The notes beneath the pieces were generated by a model that made no database searches, had not been told where the DNA came from, and saw nothing but the letters and a program-made list of their open reading frames with translations. Positions 1-9,067 of a DNA stretch of 64,000 nt are shown here, one piece after another (position 1 is the first letter of the stretch; each line of letters opens with the position of its first letter). A program made the position numbers and the translations under genes. The DNA is from an uncultured Eubacteriales bacterium. Its GTDB lineage: Bacteria; Bacillota; Clostridia; Lachnospirales; Cellulosilyticaceae. The stretch lies in NCBI GenBank assembly GCA_900551325.1, contig URVM01000013.1, positions 24,452 through 88,451 of the forward strand, read 5' to 3'.

Positions 1-1
1 A

Positions 2-700
2 GGAAAAGGTAAGATTTCTAATCATCTTGACTTTGAAACAAATAAAGAAGAAAGCATTTGGAAAAACTTCCTATATACAGGTACTTTGGAAGAACCAGAT
101 AGTACGTGTGTACCGCCTGCATTTGTAAATGATGAAGTATTCTTTCATATATTAAAGAAACTAGTAGAAGAAAATCCAAATGACAATTGGTATGCCAGCT
201 ATCAACTTGGTATTTTCTATTTCCAAAAAGAACAGTACCAAGAAGCAGAAAAAGTATTTAAGCAATCTATTGAGATTAAAGAAAATGGATGGGCTTATCA
301 TGGCTTAGCGTCTGTATATGTACTCTTAAATGAAAGAGAACAAGCTATCCAAATGTTAGTAAAAGGTATACAGATGTGTAAGGATGACTTATCCTATGTA
401 AAAGATGGACTAAGAATCTTGACTATGTGTGAAGGTTATAAAGAAATACTTGAATTATATGATTTATTAAGTGATGTGTATCAACATGAAAGTAGAGTGA
501 AATTTTATTACATACTAGCATTATACAAAAATGGATATACAAAGAAGGCCTACGATTTACTTTGTGCAGATGGGGGACTTATTGTAGAAGATATCAGAGA
601 GGGCGAAGTAGCTATTGGAAAGCTATGGAGAGATATGCATAAAGAGTTATTTAAAGAAATAGGAGAAGTACCATATTGTTTTGATTTTACGGCGATATGA
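2..700 (+). CDS. TPR-repeat protein, C-terminal part (5' end outside window)
   Basis: The frame is open back to the first complete codon of the window, so this is the C-terminal part of a longer protein; a TTG at 86 is only an internal codon with no ribosome binding site. The residues around 45-150 read as helical tetratricopeptide pairs (for example WYASYQLGIFYFQKEQYQEA, then WAYHGLASVYVLLNEREQAI), which normally act as a protein-protein scaffold. The remaining C-terminus has no motif I recognise. It may be the tail of a large TPR protein, but the catalytic or partner domain, if any, is outside the window. It ends 77 bp before a strong terminator shared with the convergent permease. Confidence 0.75.
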   Translation, partial: GKGKISNHLDFETNKEESIWKNFLYTGTLEEPDSTCVPPAFVNDEVFFHILKKLVEENPNDNWYASYQLGIFYFQKEQYQEAEKVFKQSIEIKENGWAYHGLASVYVLLNEREQAIQMLVKGIQMCKDDLSYVKDGLRILTMCEGYKEILELYDLLSDVYQHESRVKFYYILALYKNGYTKKAYDLLCADGGLIVEDIREGEVAIGKLWRDMHKELFKEIGEVPYCFDFTAI

Positions 701-776
701 TTTTAGATAAGGTGCTAACATTTTGTAGTAATTCACATACAAATCACAAAGCAAATATATATTAAAGGTATAAGCA

Positions 777-820
777 TATAAAACCGAGTACTCCTATTTG
801 ATAAGGTACTCGGTTTTATA
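777..820. terminator. Bidirectional intrinsic terminator
   Basis: A perfect 15-bp stem (777-791 with 806-820), core ACCGAGTAC/GTACTCGGT, with A-rich and T-rich flanks on both sides. It lies between the convergent TPR gene and the DMT permease and can serve both. Confidence 0.9.
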
Positions 821-826
821 TATTGT

Positions 827-1693
827 TTAATAGATTTCCTTAGTTTTAGTTTGGCTACATAAATAAGTAGAAACAAGTACAATAGCTGTACCAATAAGTT
901 GTATACCATTTAATGGTTCATTTAAGAATAGGGCAGCAAAAAAAACTGCAGAGACAGGATCAATATAACTTAAAACAGCTGTAAGTTGTGTAGGTGTTTC
1001 TTTAAGACCAGTAAAATAAAAGTAACAGGCTATACCAGTATGTAGAATACCTAGAATAAGAAGCATAGGTAAATAAGTAAATACCCTATTAAAATCATGG
1101 TAGATAATAAGTACAGGTGAAAGGGTAATAGCAGCTGATATAAGTTGAATAAAGGTTTTATCCAAGTTATCAATGTCCTCAAGCTTTTTGTTGCATAAGA
1201 TAAGTAAAGCATAAAATATAGCAGAGCCAATGCCAAAAAGTAATCCTAAAGTGTGATTATAGGTAGCTTGGGAAGTACTTGTAGAACTAAATACAATAAG
1301 TGCAAGTCCTAAAGGTGCAAGCATGGCAGTAGCTAGTTGCTTTTTGCTTAGTCTTTCCTTAAGAATAAAAGGTGCTAAAAAGAGTACTAAAATAGGTGCT
1401 AAATAGTAAGTCATAGTCCCTATAGCTATAGTAGTATAGCGAAGGGCTTGAAAGAAAAGAAGCCAGTTAATCCCCATGATAATGCCAGATAAGGCAGCTA
1501 GCCTAAATGTTTTCTTACTACAGTTAAAAGGTTTTTTCCTTTTCATAAGCATAAGAGCAAGTATGAAGATAGAACCAATAATCACTCTATAAAGTACAAG
1601 TTCTACTGTAGACAGTGGTATGCCACGAACAAAAATACCAATGCTTCCGAAGATAAGCATGGATACAATAAGTTTAAGATAAGATTTCCACAA
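827..1693 (-). CDS. EamA/DMT-family permease
   Basis: A 288-residue integral membrane protein with about ten hydrophobic segments arranged as two five-helix halves, the EamA repeat layout of the drug/metabolite transporter superfamily. Helix ends carry typical EamA elements such as NWLLFFQALRYT in the first half and YIDPVSAVFFAALFLNEPL in the second. Family members export amino acids, metabolites or drugs across the cytoplasmic membrane; the substrate cannot be read from sequence. The start is TTG, chosen because an AAGGGA-type site lies 7-8 nt upstream on the minus strand. It is monocistronic, ending at the bidirectional terminator and divergent from the LD-carboxypeptidase gene. Confidence 0.85.
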   Translation of the reverse strand: MWKSYLKLIVSMLIFGSIGIFVRGIPLSTVELVLYRVIIGSIFILALMLMKRKKPFNCSKKTFRLAALSGIIMGINWLLFFQALRYTTIAIGTMTYYLAPILVLFLAPFILKERLSKKQLATAMLAPLGLALIVFSSTSTSQATYNHTLGLLFGIGSAIFYALLILCNKKLEDIDNLDKTFIQLISAAITLSPVLIIYHDFNRVFTYLPMLLILGILHTGIACYFYFTGLKETPTQLTAVLSYIDPVSAVFFAALFLNEPLNGIQLIGTAIVLVSTYLCSQTKTKEIY

Positions 1694-1846
1694 AATATAT
1701 CCCTTCTTTCTTTGTGCTAAATATTTTTACTTTATTACAAAAGAGTAGATATGTCAAACTTATAGGGAATGGGATAATATAGGGCATATCCCTTTGCTTT
1801 AAATAGGAAAAAAGGTTATAATAAGGAGGAGAAGAGGAGGAGCAAT

Positions 1847-2692
1847 ATGAAATTAGGAAGCAAAGTTGCCATTGTATGTTGTTCAAATGCTCAACTCACT
1901 TCATATGAACCTAAAATCAATGAATTACTCAAAGTACTAGAAGGGATTGGGTTAGAACCTGTTTGCAGTGAATTTATATATGAAAAGTATTCTGTATTTA
2001 GTGGAACAGGTAAAGAAAGAGCAAATGCTCTTATGAACTTCTATAAAGACCCTGAAATTCATGCTATTTTTGATATTTCAGGAGGAGATCTTGGAAACGA
2101 AGTACTACCTTACTTAGATTTTGAAATTATACAAAAAAGCAATAAAGCTTTTTGGGGCTATAGTGATTTGACGACGATTATTAATGCAATTTATGCCAAA
2201 ACAGGTGTAAGTTCCATTTTATATCAAGTTAGAAATCTTATTTATGAAGATTCTACTAACCAAATAGAGAATTTCAAAAAAACAATATTAGATGGTACTA
2301 CAGATTTATTCCAATTTGAGTATGATTTTATCCAAGGCAAAGAACTAGAAGGTATAGTAGTAGGTGGAAATATTAGATGTTTACTTAAACTAGCAGGAAC
2401 ACCTTACTGGCCTAATATGCAAGATAAGGTTTTACTACTAGAAGCAATGGGAACGAATGTAGCACAAGCTACAACCTATTTATGCCAGCTTCAACAACTT
2501 GGAGTTTTTGAACAAATTAGAGGGATTATTCTAGGTACTTTTTCAAAAATGGAGGCAGAAAAGAGTATGCCAACCATTGTTGATTTAGTACGTCAATATA
2601 TAGATCCCCACATGCCTATAGTGAAAACTCAAGAAATAGGACATGGAACAAATTCTAAAGCTATTATAATTGGTGAAAAGATACAATTATAA
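1847..2692 (+). CDS. S66-family LD-carboxypeptidase / MccF-like peptidase
   Basis: A 281-residue protein with the S66 layout: a nucleophile Ser106 in GYSDLTT after an ISGGDLGNEVLPYLD element, Glu199 in LLLEAMG, and His266 in EIGHG. Together these form the Ser-Glu-His triad of LdcA and MccF. LdcA enzymes trim L,D-linked peptides of recycled murein; MccF relatives cleave microcin C-type nucleotide peptides. No signal peptide is visible, so it acts in the cytosol. The ATG has an excellent AGGAGGAG site. It stands next to an exporter and a MATE transporter, which fits either murein recycling or self-immunity, and the sequence does not decide between them. Confidence 0.88.
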   Translation: MKLGSKVAIVCCSNAQLTSYEPKINELLKVLEGIGLEPVCSEFIYEKYSVFSGTGKERANALMNFYKDPEIHAIFDISGGDLGNEVLPYLDFEIIQKSNKAFWGYSDLTTIINAIYAKTGVSSILYQVRNLIYEDSTNQIENFKKTILDGTTDLFQFEYDFIQGKELEGIVVGGNIRCLLKLAGTPYWPNMQDKVLLLEAMGTNVAQATTYLCQLQQLGVFEQIRGIILGTFSKMEAEKSMPTIVDLVRQYIDPHMPIVKTQEIGHGTNSKAIIIGEKIQL

Positions 2693-2731
2693 AACAATAA
2701 AATAATAAATATGAAAATTAGGAGGTATACC

Positions 2732-2911
2732 ATGAGTAACGTATGTTTATGTAAAGGTATTGCAGAAGAAGTAATTGTAGCAGCTATTAAAGAAGGTGCT
2801 AACACATTTGAAGAAGTAAGTGAAAAAACAGGTGCAGGTACAGGTGCTTGCCGTGGTGGAAGATGTAAAGGTACTATTGAAAAATTAATCGAAGAACATG
2901 GTACAAAATAA
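2732..2911 (+). CDS. BFD-like [2Fe-2S]-binding protein
   Basis: A 59-residue protein. I start it at the ATG at 2732, which has AGGAGG 5 nt upstream, rather than at the ATG at 2711, which has none. The CLC pair near the N-terminus and the ACRGGRC pair near residues 39-44 form the C-x-C...C-x4-C ligand pattern of the bacterioferritin-associated ferredoxin-like [2Fe-2S] domain, with the intervening helix-turn-helix-like segment expected of the fold. Free-standing versions are thought to serve as small electron carriers or domains of larger reductases. It follows the LD-carboxypeptidase by about 40 bp, so co-transcription is likely, and it ends at a terminator. Confidence 0.85.
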   Translation: MSNVCLCKGIAEEVIVAAIKEGANTFEEVSEKTGAGTGACRGGRCKGTIEKLIEEHGTK

Positions 2912-2923
2912 ATAAAAAGTAGT

Positions 2924-2965
2924 ATTCCCTCTAGATTGGTGTAAACAATCTTGAGGGAATATTTT
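2924..2965 (+). terminator. Intrinsic terminator after the [2Fe-2S] gene
   Basis: A 15-bp stem with one T-T mismatch (2924-2938 with 2946-2960), followed by ATATTTTTG. Confidence 0.85.
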
Positions 2966-3096
2966 TGTGCTAAAATATAAATTTACGTATAAAGATGTTA
3001 TAATAATGAAATATTTATAACTAGAGTGTTTACTAAAATGCTAATTTAAATAAGGGATGAATTTATACTAGATGTCATGAGGAAGAAGGGGAGTAA

Positions 3097-4482
3097 ATGT
3101 TAACTAAGATAAGAAACAGGTTGTATGACCATACACAAATCAATAAAGAGACACTTTTGTTTAATAATAAAGCCTTAAAGTTACTGCTTATACCTATTAT
3201 TATTGAACAAGTACTAAACTCTTTTATGGGGATGGCAGATACAATGATGGTAAGTAATGTAGGAAGTTCTGCTATATCAGCTGTATCATTAGTAGACTCT
3301 ATTAATACATTAGTCATACAAGTATTTGCTGCTATGGCAGTAGGAGCTACTATTATATGTTCTCAGTATTTAGGAAGAGGGGATGAAAAGAAGTGTAATG
3401 AAGCAGCAAGGCAAGTCTTTTTATCTATTTGTGCTATATCAGTGGTTCTTACTATTCTATTTATTGCTTTTAGAATACCACTGTTGGAGTTGATCTTTGG
3501 GAGAGTAGAAAAGGAAGTTATGGATAATGCACTGATATACTTTTTTATTACTGTACTTTCATATCCATTTCTAGCTTTATTTAACGTAGGAGCAGCCTTT
3601 TACCGAGCGGGAGGGAACTCAAAGTTTCCTATGAAAGTATCTTTGTTTGCTAATGGAATGAATATAATAGGAAATACATTACTTATATTTGTCTTTAATA
3701 TGGGTGTAACAGGGGCAGCCCTTTCAACTTTATTTTCTAGAGTACTTTCTACTTTTATTATTTTTTATTTTTTACATAAACCTAAACAACCTATTGTGCT
3801 CAATGAGTACTTTAAGATTAGGCCAGATTTTAAACTTATTGGTATGATTTTAGCTATTGGTGTACCAACAGGCATAGAAAATGGTATGTTCCAACTAGGT
3901 AAGCTCGCTATTCAATCTACAGTATCAGAACTTGGAACAATAGCTATTGCAGCTCAAGCTATGACTAATATTTTAGAAATGATAAATGGAATTGTAGCCA
4001 TAGGTATAGGGATGGGACTTATGACAGTTGTAGGACAATGTATGGGAGCAGGTCGTAAGGAAGAAGCTAAGTATTATATTGTAAAGCTAACCATTTTAGC
4101 AGAGATAGGGCTTATTTTATCTTGTCTTTTTGTATTTGTGATGACAAAACCAGTAACTTTACTAGCTGGTATGGAACCAGCTAGTGCTAAAATGTGCTTT
4201 GAAATGATTATAGCCATTACCCTTGTTAAGCCTTTAGTCTGGGTATTATCCTTTATACCAGTGTATGGAATGCGAGCAGCAGGTGATGTAAAGTTTTCTA
4301 TGACTGTGTCTACCCTTACCATGTGGTTATGTCGTGTAGCTTTAGCTATTTATCTATGTAGAGTGTGGGGATTTGGTCCAATGGCGGTATGGATAGGTAT
4401 GTTTGCAGACTGGACAATTCGTGCATTTATCTTTAGTGGTAGATTTTTAAGTGGTAAGTGGTGTGAAAAAAGTGTGGCATAA
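3097..4482 (+). CDS. MATE-family efflux transporter
   Basis: A 461-residue protein with about twelve membrane segments in two homologous halves, the multidrug and toxic compound extrusion layout. The stretch VLNSFMGMADTMMVSNVG in helix 1-2 is the typical MatE opening, and the second half begins with the matching LAIGVPTGIENGMFQLGKL. Such proteins export drugs or metabolites using Na+ or H+ gradients in the cytoplasmic membrane. The ATG has an AAGGGGAG site 3-8 nt upstream. The next gene begins 42 bp downstream, so the two may be co-transcribed. The substrate is unknown. Confidence 0.92.
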   Translation: MLTKIRNRLYDHTQINKETLLFNNKALKLLLIPIIIEQVLNSFMGMADTMMVSNVGSSAISAVSLVDSINTLVIQVFAAMAVGATIICSQYLGRGDEKKCNEAARQVFLSICAISVVLTILFIAFRIPLLELIFGRVEKEVMDNALIYFFITVLSYPFLALFNVGAAFYRAGGNSKFPMKVSLFANGMNIIGNTLLIFVFNMGVTGAALSTLFSRVLSTFIIFYFLHKPKQPIVLNEYFKIRPDFKLIGMILAIGVPTGIENGMFQLGKLAIQSTVSELGTIAIAAQAMTNILEMINGIVAIGIGMGLMTVVGQCMGAGRKEEAKYYIVKLTILAEIGLILSCLFVFVMTKPVTLLAGMEPASAKMCFEMIIAITLVKPLVWVLSFIPVYGMRAAGDVKFSMTVSTLTMWLCRVALAIYLCRVWGFGPMAVWIGMFADWTIRAFIFSGRFLSGKWCEKSVA

Positions 4483-4524
4483 AGATGAAGATAATAAAAA
4501 ATTAATTTAAGGAGAGGGATAAAT

Positions 4525-5268
4525 ATGATTTATTATTTTTCAGGTACAGGTAACTCTAAGTGGGTAGCAGAAGAACTAGGAAAGAAGTTAAATCTAGAAA
4601 CTATGGATATTATAGATTTAAAAGACCAAAACCCTATTCAGATGAATGATGAAGAACCAATAGGTTTTGTATTCCCTATTTATGCGTGGGCACCGCCTAA
4701 AGTTATGATGGATTTTATAAAGGGAATAAAGAATCATAAAAATAACTTTAAATTTATAGTTTGTACATGTGGAGAGGAAGTAGGTACAGCACTTAAAAAG
4801 GCAGTAAAGGAGTATGCTATTCATAGTTGTTATTCTATCATTATGCCAAATAACTATATTCTTGGTATAGACATAGATACTGAAGAGGTTACTATAAAGA
4901 AAATTAAAAAAGCAAAAAAGCAAATAGAACATATTTCCCAAGAAATTTGTACCAAGAAGTCAGTATATGAAGTAGAGCAAGGAAGTTTTGGAGCTATAAA
5001 ATCAAACTTAGTAGCACCTTTATTTCAAAAGTATGCTACATCTACTAAACCTTTTTATGTAGAGGATACATGTATTGGATGTAGTATATGTGAGAAGGTT
5101 TGTCCTTTAAATACAATCAAGTTAGTAGATGGGAAGCCTGTTTGGAATAAAGAGTGTTTACAATGTTTAAGCTGTATTAATAGATGTCCAAAAGAAGCCA
5201 TTCAGTATGGGAAGAAAACAAAGGGAAGAGGTAGATATTACTTTAAAGAAAGTTATAAAAATCTCTAG
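4525..5268 (+). CDS. EFR1-type flavodoxin/ferredoxin fusion protein
   Basis: A 247-residue cytosolic redox protein. The N-terminal half is flavodoxin-like, with the FMN phosphate loop FSGTGNSKWVAEEL at residues 5-18 and an acidic-aromatic FMN loop region PIYAWAPP. The C-terminal part holds two [4Fe-4S] motifs, CIGCSICEKVCP near residue 183 and CLQCLSCINRCP near residue 213. The arrangement is that of the EFR1 family common in Clostridia, presumed to pass electrons between Fe-S carriers and a flavin; no specific partner is known. It ends at a strong terminator shared with the convergent GGDEF-EAL gene. Confidence 0.9.
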   Translation: MIYYFSGTGNSKWVAEELGKKLNLETMDIIDLKDQNPIQMNDEEPIGFVFPIYAWAPPKVMMDFIKGIKNHKNNFKFIVCTCGEEVGTALKKAVKEYAIHSCYSIIMPNNYILGIDIDTEEVTIKKIKKAKKQIEHISQEICTKKSVYEVEQGSFGAIKSNLVAPLFQKYATSTKPFYVEDTCIGCSICEKVCPLNTIKLVDGKPVWNKECLQCLSCINRCPKEAIQYGKKTKGRGRYYFKESYKNL

Positions 5269-5305
5269 AGAATGTTGTATGGCCAATACTGATTAGTCTT
5301 AATGG

Positions 5306-5355
5306 ATAAAAGAGGGGTAAAACTAAAATTTTGATTAGTTTTACCCCTCTTTTAT
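5306..5355. terminator. Bidirectional intrinsic terminator
   Basis: A 19-bp near-perfect stem (5306-5324 with 5337-5355), core AGAGGGGTAAAACT/AGTTTTACCCCTCT, between convergent genes. Confidence 0.9.
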
Positions 5356-5399
5356 ATATAAATCACTTATATGTTTTGGTAGATTATTTATGAACTTTG

Positions 5400-7712
5400 C
5401 TACAACTTGTTAGAATTATTTTGGTGGGTAGAAAGAAATTCTAATAACTCTTGTTCTGTTAGAGGCTTAGAAAAATAATATCCTTGAAAAAAGTTACATC
5501 CTATTTTTTTTAGTTTATTAAATTGGTCAATAGTTTCTACCCCTTCAATAACAACTTTCATCTTTAATAGATTAGCTATTTTCTTAAGATAACCTATAAG
5601 TTCATAATCATCATTAGAAGCATTATCTAAAAAGAGTTTATCTATTTTTAATATATCTAAGTTATATTTCTTTAAATAGTTAAATGAGGCATAACCTGTA
5701 CCAAAATCATCTAAAGCAATAGCAATACCTAAGGTTCTTAAATTATTAATATTAGAAGCTACAATTTCACTATCATCTAAAAGAACAGACTCTGTAATTT
5801 CAAAGTAAATTTGCTTAGTATTTATAGTATAGTTATCTAAAATTCCTTTAGTTTTAGTAATAAAATCAGGTTCTAGCAATTGAATAGGAGAAACATTAAT
5901 TCCTATTGAAATATCTAGGTGCTGATACTGTATAAATTTACACACTTCTTCAATAATCCAATAGCCTATAGGAATAATAGTTCTGGTTTCTTCAGCATAA
6001 TGAATAAAGTTTGTTGGTGGAATATTTCCTAAAACTTTATTATGAAATCTTAAGAGAGCCTCAGCTTTAACAACACATTGATTTGCATCAAAAATAGGTT
6101 GATAATTTATAATTAATTCATTATTTTTAATGGCAAATTTAAGTTCATGTTTAAGTGTTTCTATGTACATCATTTCTCTATAAATATCTTGGTTAAAGAA
6201 AAGCAACTTATAGGGATGAGGATCACTTTTACTTGTATACATCATAAAATCACTTTTATTAATCAAATCTTCAATATCTAAACCATCTCTAGGATAGACA
6301 GCAACTCCTGTTGAAAACTCAATAGGTATTTTTATATTTTCTTGAAGCAAAATAGGTTTTATAAAGAGTGGTACAACTTCATTTTCATAAAATCTAATGA
6401 AATCCTCATCACTTATAAAATCTTTGTAAATAATAATAAATTCATCTCCTGAGTAACGAATGAGTACACCTTTGTCTCCTAAAGCTTGTTGAAGAATTTT
6501 ACTAAAGGTAATTAGAAATAGATCGCCAACAGAATGGCCGTATATATCATTTACTTTTTTAAACTTATTTAAGTCAATAAAAGCTAGTGCAAAAGACTGT
6601 TGCTTTTGGATTAATTCTTTGCAAATATGCATCATTTTTTTTCTATTAGGCATACCAGTTAATGCATCATGATAAATAAGCGATTGAACTTTATTATCAA
6701 AGGATTTACCAATTGTTGCAGATATTACTTTAAGCTGTTCAATCTCATCCATAGAACTTAAAGATGTCTCATCCTTGTCATCAAGTGTATCTAGTAAATG
6801 TTTAAGTTTATCAATAGAGACAGATGCAGGCTTAAAAAAGGTTATTCGAATGCTAATAATTAGACTAATAGATATGAGTAAGCCTACAATAAACACTACA
6901 ATTTGAGTGTAAATAAGAATAGGCTTTATCATATAATGATTTTTAATAGAAGCTTTATTAAATGATAGTAAAATACCATTCTCATTAGATAATATATTGT
7001 AAGCATATTTAATATAATTTTCAGTGGAACTTTTATTTGTGTTTAAAACATCATTGATTTGTTCATGGGGAAGAAGAAAGGCCTCAAGTGTACCTACATG
7101 AAAACTTGCTTCTATACTTTCTACTAAATCATCAACATAAATGTCTAAAATAGCAGCACCTAATAGTTCTTTCCCATTTGGTGTATAAATAAAAGAGATC
7201 ATTGCAATAGTATCTTTATTAGTAGTAAGGTCCTTATGAATATCTGTAATAATAATAGGCTGCTGATTATCTAGATATGCCTTTTTATACCAGGGACGAT
7301 CTTTTAGTATGAAATTTTCATAAATATGCCCTTTAGAAAATAAATAGTTACCAGATAAACTAACAATATTTACTGTATCGATATAAGGTGAAGACTCTAA
7401 ATACTGTTCATAAAGGTTAATTTGATCCATTAGTGTATTTTTTTCGTTATTATCTAATTGATCAAAGGATCTATTATTATTTAGTATATGAATAATCTTT
7501 TGATTGGAAGAAATCTTTTCAATTGTAGATCGTAAAATAGCTATATCTTTAGTTAGCTCTGTAGTCACTTGGTTATAGTGAACTTCGGCAGTTAATTGGA
7601 TCACCTTATCTAAAATAACATTAATAAGTCCTAAATAGGATGAGATAAAAATAATCATTAAAACAAATGATATAAAAGCTAGTTTTTTGTTTATTTGAAA
7701 TACGTGTTTCAC
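5400..7712 (-). CDS. Membrane GGDEF-EAL protein with extracellular Cache-like sensor
   Basis: A 770-residue protein. Membrane helices near residues 12-32 and 269-292 flank an extracellular region of about 235 residues with Cache-like elements (DRPWYKKAYLD; LGAAILDIYVDDL). A GGDEF domain follows (about 345-505), with SGDEF as the active-site loop, a variant that is often active. The EAL domain (about 520-765) keeps EALLRF, DDFGTGYASF and EGVET, the metal and catalytic motifs of c-di-GMP phosphodiesterases. It could therefore make or degrade c-di-GMP in response to an external ligand. The GTG start is preferred because GGAGG lies 6 nt upstream. It is divergent from the ABC operon. Confidence 0.93.
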   Translation of the reverse strand: MKHVFQINKKLAFISFVLMIIFISSYLGLINVILDKVIQLTAEVHYNQVTTELTKDIAILRSTIEKISSNQKIIHILNNNRSFDQLDNNEKNTLMDQINLYEQYLESSPYIDTVNIVSLSGNYLFSKGHIYENFILKDRPWYKKAYLDNQQPIIITDIHKDLTTNKDTIAMISFIYTPNGKELLGAAILDIYVDDLVESIEASFHVGTLEAFLLPHEQINDVLNTNKSSTENYIKYAYNILSNENGILLSFNKASIKNHYMIKPILIYTQIVVFIVGLLISISLIISIRITFFKPASVSIDKLKHLLDTLDDKDETSLSSMDEIEQLKVISATIGKSFDNKVQSLIYHDALTGMPNRKKMMHICKELIQKQQSFALAFIDLNKFKKVNDIYGHSVGDLFLITFSKILQQALGDKGVLIRYSGDEFIIIYKDFISDEDFIRFYENEVVPLFIKPILLQENIKIPIEFSTGVAVYPRDGLDIEDLINKSDFMMYTSKSDPHPYKLLFFNQDIYREMMYIETLKHELKFAIKNNELIINYQPIFDANQCVVKAEALLRFHNKVLGNIPPTNFIHYAEETRTIIPIGYWIIEEVCKFIQYQHLDISIGINVSPIQLLEPDFITKTKGILDNYTINTKQIYFEITESVLLDDSEIVASNINNLRTLGIAIALDDFGTGYASFNYLKKYNLDILKIDKLFLDNASNDDYELIGYLKKIANLLKMKVVIEGVETIDQFNKLKKIGCNFFQGYYFSKPLTEQELLEFLSTHQNNSNKL

Positions 7713-7768
7713 ATATAGCCTCCGAAATAAATAAATGTTGTAAACAAACTTTTTAAACTATGTCAATT

Positions 7769-7796
7769 ATTATACCATAAAAGCAATAGATAACAA
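7769..7796 (-). promoter_or_regulatory. Candidate sigma-A promoter of the GGDEF-EAL gene
   Basis: On the minus strand TTGTTA (7791-7796) and TATAAT (7769-7774) are separated by 16 nt, about 57 nt upstream of the GTG start. Seen by eye in an AT-rich region, so moderately supported. Confidence 0.45.
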
Positions 7797-7938
7797 TTCT
7801 TACATAAATATAAAAAAAAGGGAAAAATAGGTAGAAAAAATAAATAGAAATAATATATAAATAAAATAAGAAGATAATATTTAAGAAGCTCTATATTTTT
7901 AAGCAAGATAAACATACTAAATACAGGATTACCTTAAA

Positions 7939-7967
7939 TTGACAGTAAATAGAAAAATTTATATAAT
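7939..7967 (+). promoter_or_regulatory. Perfect consensus sigma-A promoter of the ABC/UbiA operon
   Basis: TTGACA (7939-7944), exactly 17 nt, then TATAAT (7962-7967). Transcription would start near 7974, leaving a leader of only about 20 nt before the TTG start. The ribosome site AAAGGAGGTGA is also perfect. I see no operator-like palindrome over it, so strong and possibly constitutive expression is inferred. Confidence 0.85.
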
Positions 7968-7995
7968 TCTATAGGAAATTAAAGGAGGTGATAGG

Positions 7996-9066
7996 TTGGA
8001 AGAGATTATATTTAAGGATGTTTCAAAACAATATGAAGGTAGTCATACCTATGCTTTAAAAGATTTTAATTTAGCACTTCAAGCTGGTGAACTTATTGTT
8101 ATAGTAGGGCCAAGTGGGAGTGGAAAATCCACTTTGCTAGAACTTATTTGTGGTTTTGAGTCTTTAACCGAAGGAGATATAAGGATAGATGGTACTTCCA
8201 TTATTGACAAACTCCCTAAAGACAGGGATGTAGCTATGGTTTTTCAAAACTATGCTTTACTACCCCATTTGACTGTATATGAGAATATAGCTTTTGGAAT
8301 GAAAATTAGAAAGGCATCAAAAGCTTATATAAAGGAAAAGGTAGAATGGGCGGCTAAGCTATTAGAACTTGAACCTTATCTAAAAGTTACGCCGAAGAAA
8401 CTTTCAGGTGGACAAAGGCAAAGAGTAGCACTTGCTCGTGCTATGGTGAGAGAACCTAAGCTTTTTTTAATGGACGAGCCTCTTTCTAACTTAGATGCTA
8501 AGTTAAGAGATACTATGGTACATGAGATACAAGAGCTGCAAAGGGCTCTAGGCATTACAATGATGTATGTTACTCATGATCAAGTAGAAGCAATGACGTT
8601 AGCAGATCGTATGGTTATTTTAAATAGCGGAGAGATTCAGCAAGTAGGTACACCATTTGAAATCTATCACCAACCAGCAAATCTTTTTGTAGCTAGGTTC
8701 ATAGGTAGGCCAACTATTAATTTATTTACATGTAAATATACAAAATTAGGCATACTAATAGAAGAAGATTTGCTTATTCCTATTCAAGAAGAAGCTTTAA
8801 AAGAAGAGGAAAACTACACATTAGGTATTAGAAGTGAGCATGTAAAATGTGTTTTAGAAGATGAACATTTACAAGTACCTATACAAAAAGTAGAGTATTT
8901 AGGCAGTGAAACCTTACTTTACTTTAATTATAAAAAGTGTAGTTTTGTAGCAAAGGATTATAGTAATAGATTATTTAAGGTAGGTGATCTAGTTAAAATT
9001 AGATTTGACCTAGAATATGCTCATTATTTCGATCCCCAAACAACGGACAATATAAGGAGACATTAA
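7996..9066 (+). CDS. ABC importer ATPase, MalK/UgpC type
   Basis: A 356-residue ATPase with Walker A GPSGSGKST (about 38-46), Q-loop MVFQNYALLPHLTVYENI, signature LSGGQRQRVALARAM (about 135), Walker B LFLMDEP, switch His in VTHDQ, and a C-terminal TOBE/OB-like region (about 240-350). That C-terminal extension is typical of CUT1 carbohydrate importers (MalK, UgpC, MsmX). The start is TTG behind a perfect AAAGGAGGTGA site. It is the first gene of an operon with a binding protein and two permeases, so it energises that importer at the inner face of the membrane. Confidence 0.95.
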   Translation: MEEIIFKDVSKQYEGSHTYALKDFNLALQAGELIVIVGPSGSGKSTLLELICGFESLTEGDIRIDGTSIIDKLPKDRDVAMVFQNYALLPHLTVYENIAFGMKIRKASKAYIKEKVEWAAKLLELEPYLKVTPKKLSGGQRQRVALARAMVREPKLFLMDEPLSNLDAKLRDTMVHEIQELQRALGITMMYVTHDQVEAMTLADRMVILNSGEIQQVGTPFEIYHQPANLFVARFIGRPTINLFTCKYTKLGILIEEDLLIPIQEEALKEEENYTLGIRSEHVKCVLEDEHLQVPIQKVEYLGSETLLYFNYKKCSFVAKDYSNRLFKVGDLVKIRFDLEYAHYFDPQTTDNIRRH

Positions 9067-9067
9067 A

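Noticed and set aside
86..700. TTG at 86 as the true start of the TPR protein
   Set aside because: The same frame is open to the window edge and there is no ribosome site before the TTG, so the gene is cut by the window.
1674..1886. Minus-strand 70-codon frame across the intergenic region before the LD-carboxypeptidase gene
   Set aside because: It overlaps the starts of two well-supported divergent genes and has no ribosome site or protein-like composition.
2711..2731. ATG at 2711 as start of the [2Fe-2S] protein
   Set aside because: AGGAGG lies after it and directs initiation to the ATG at 2732.
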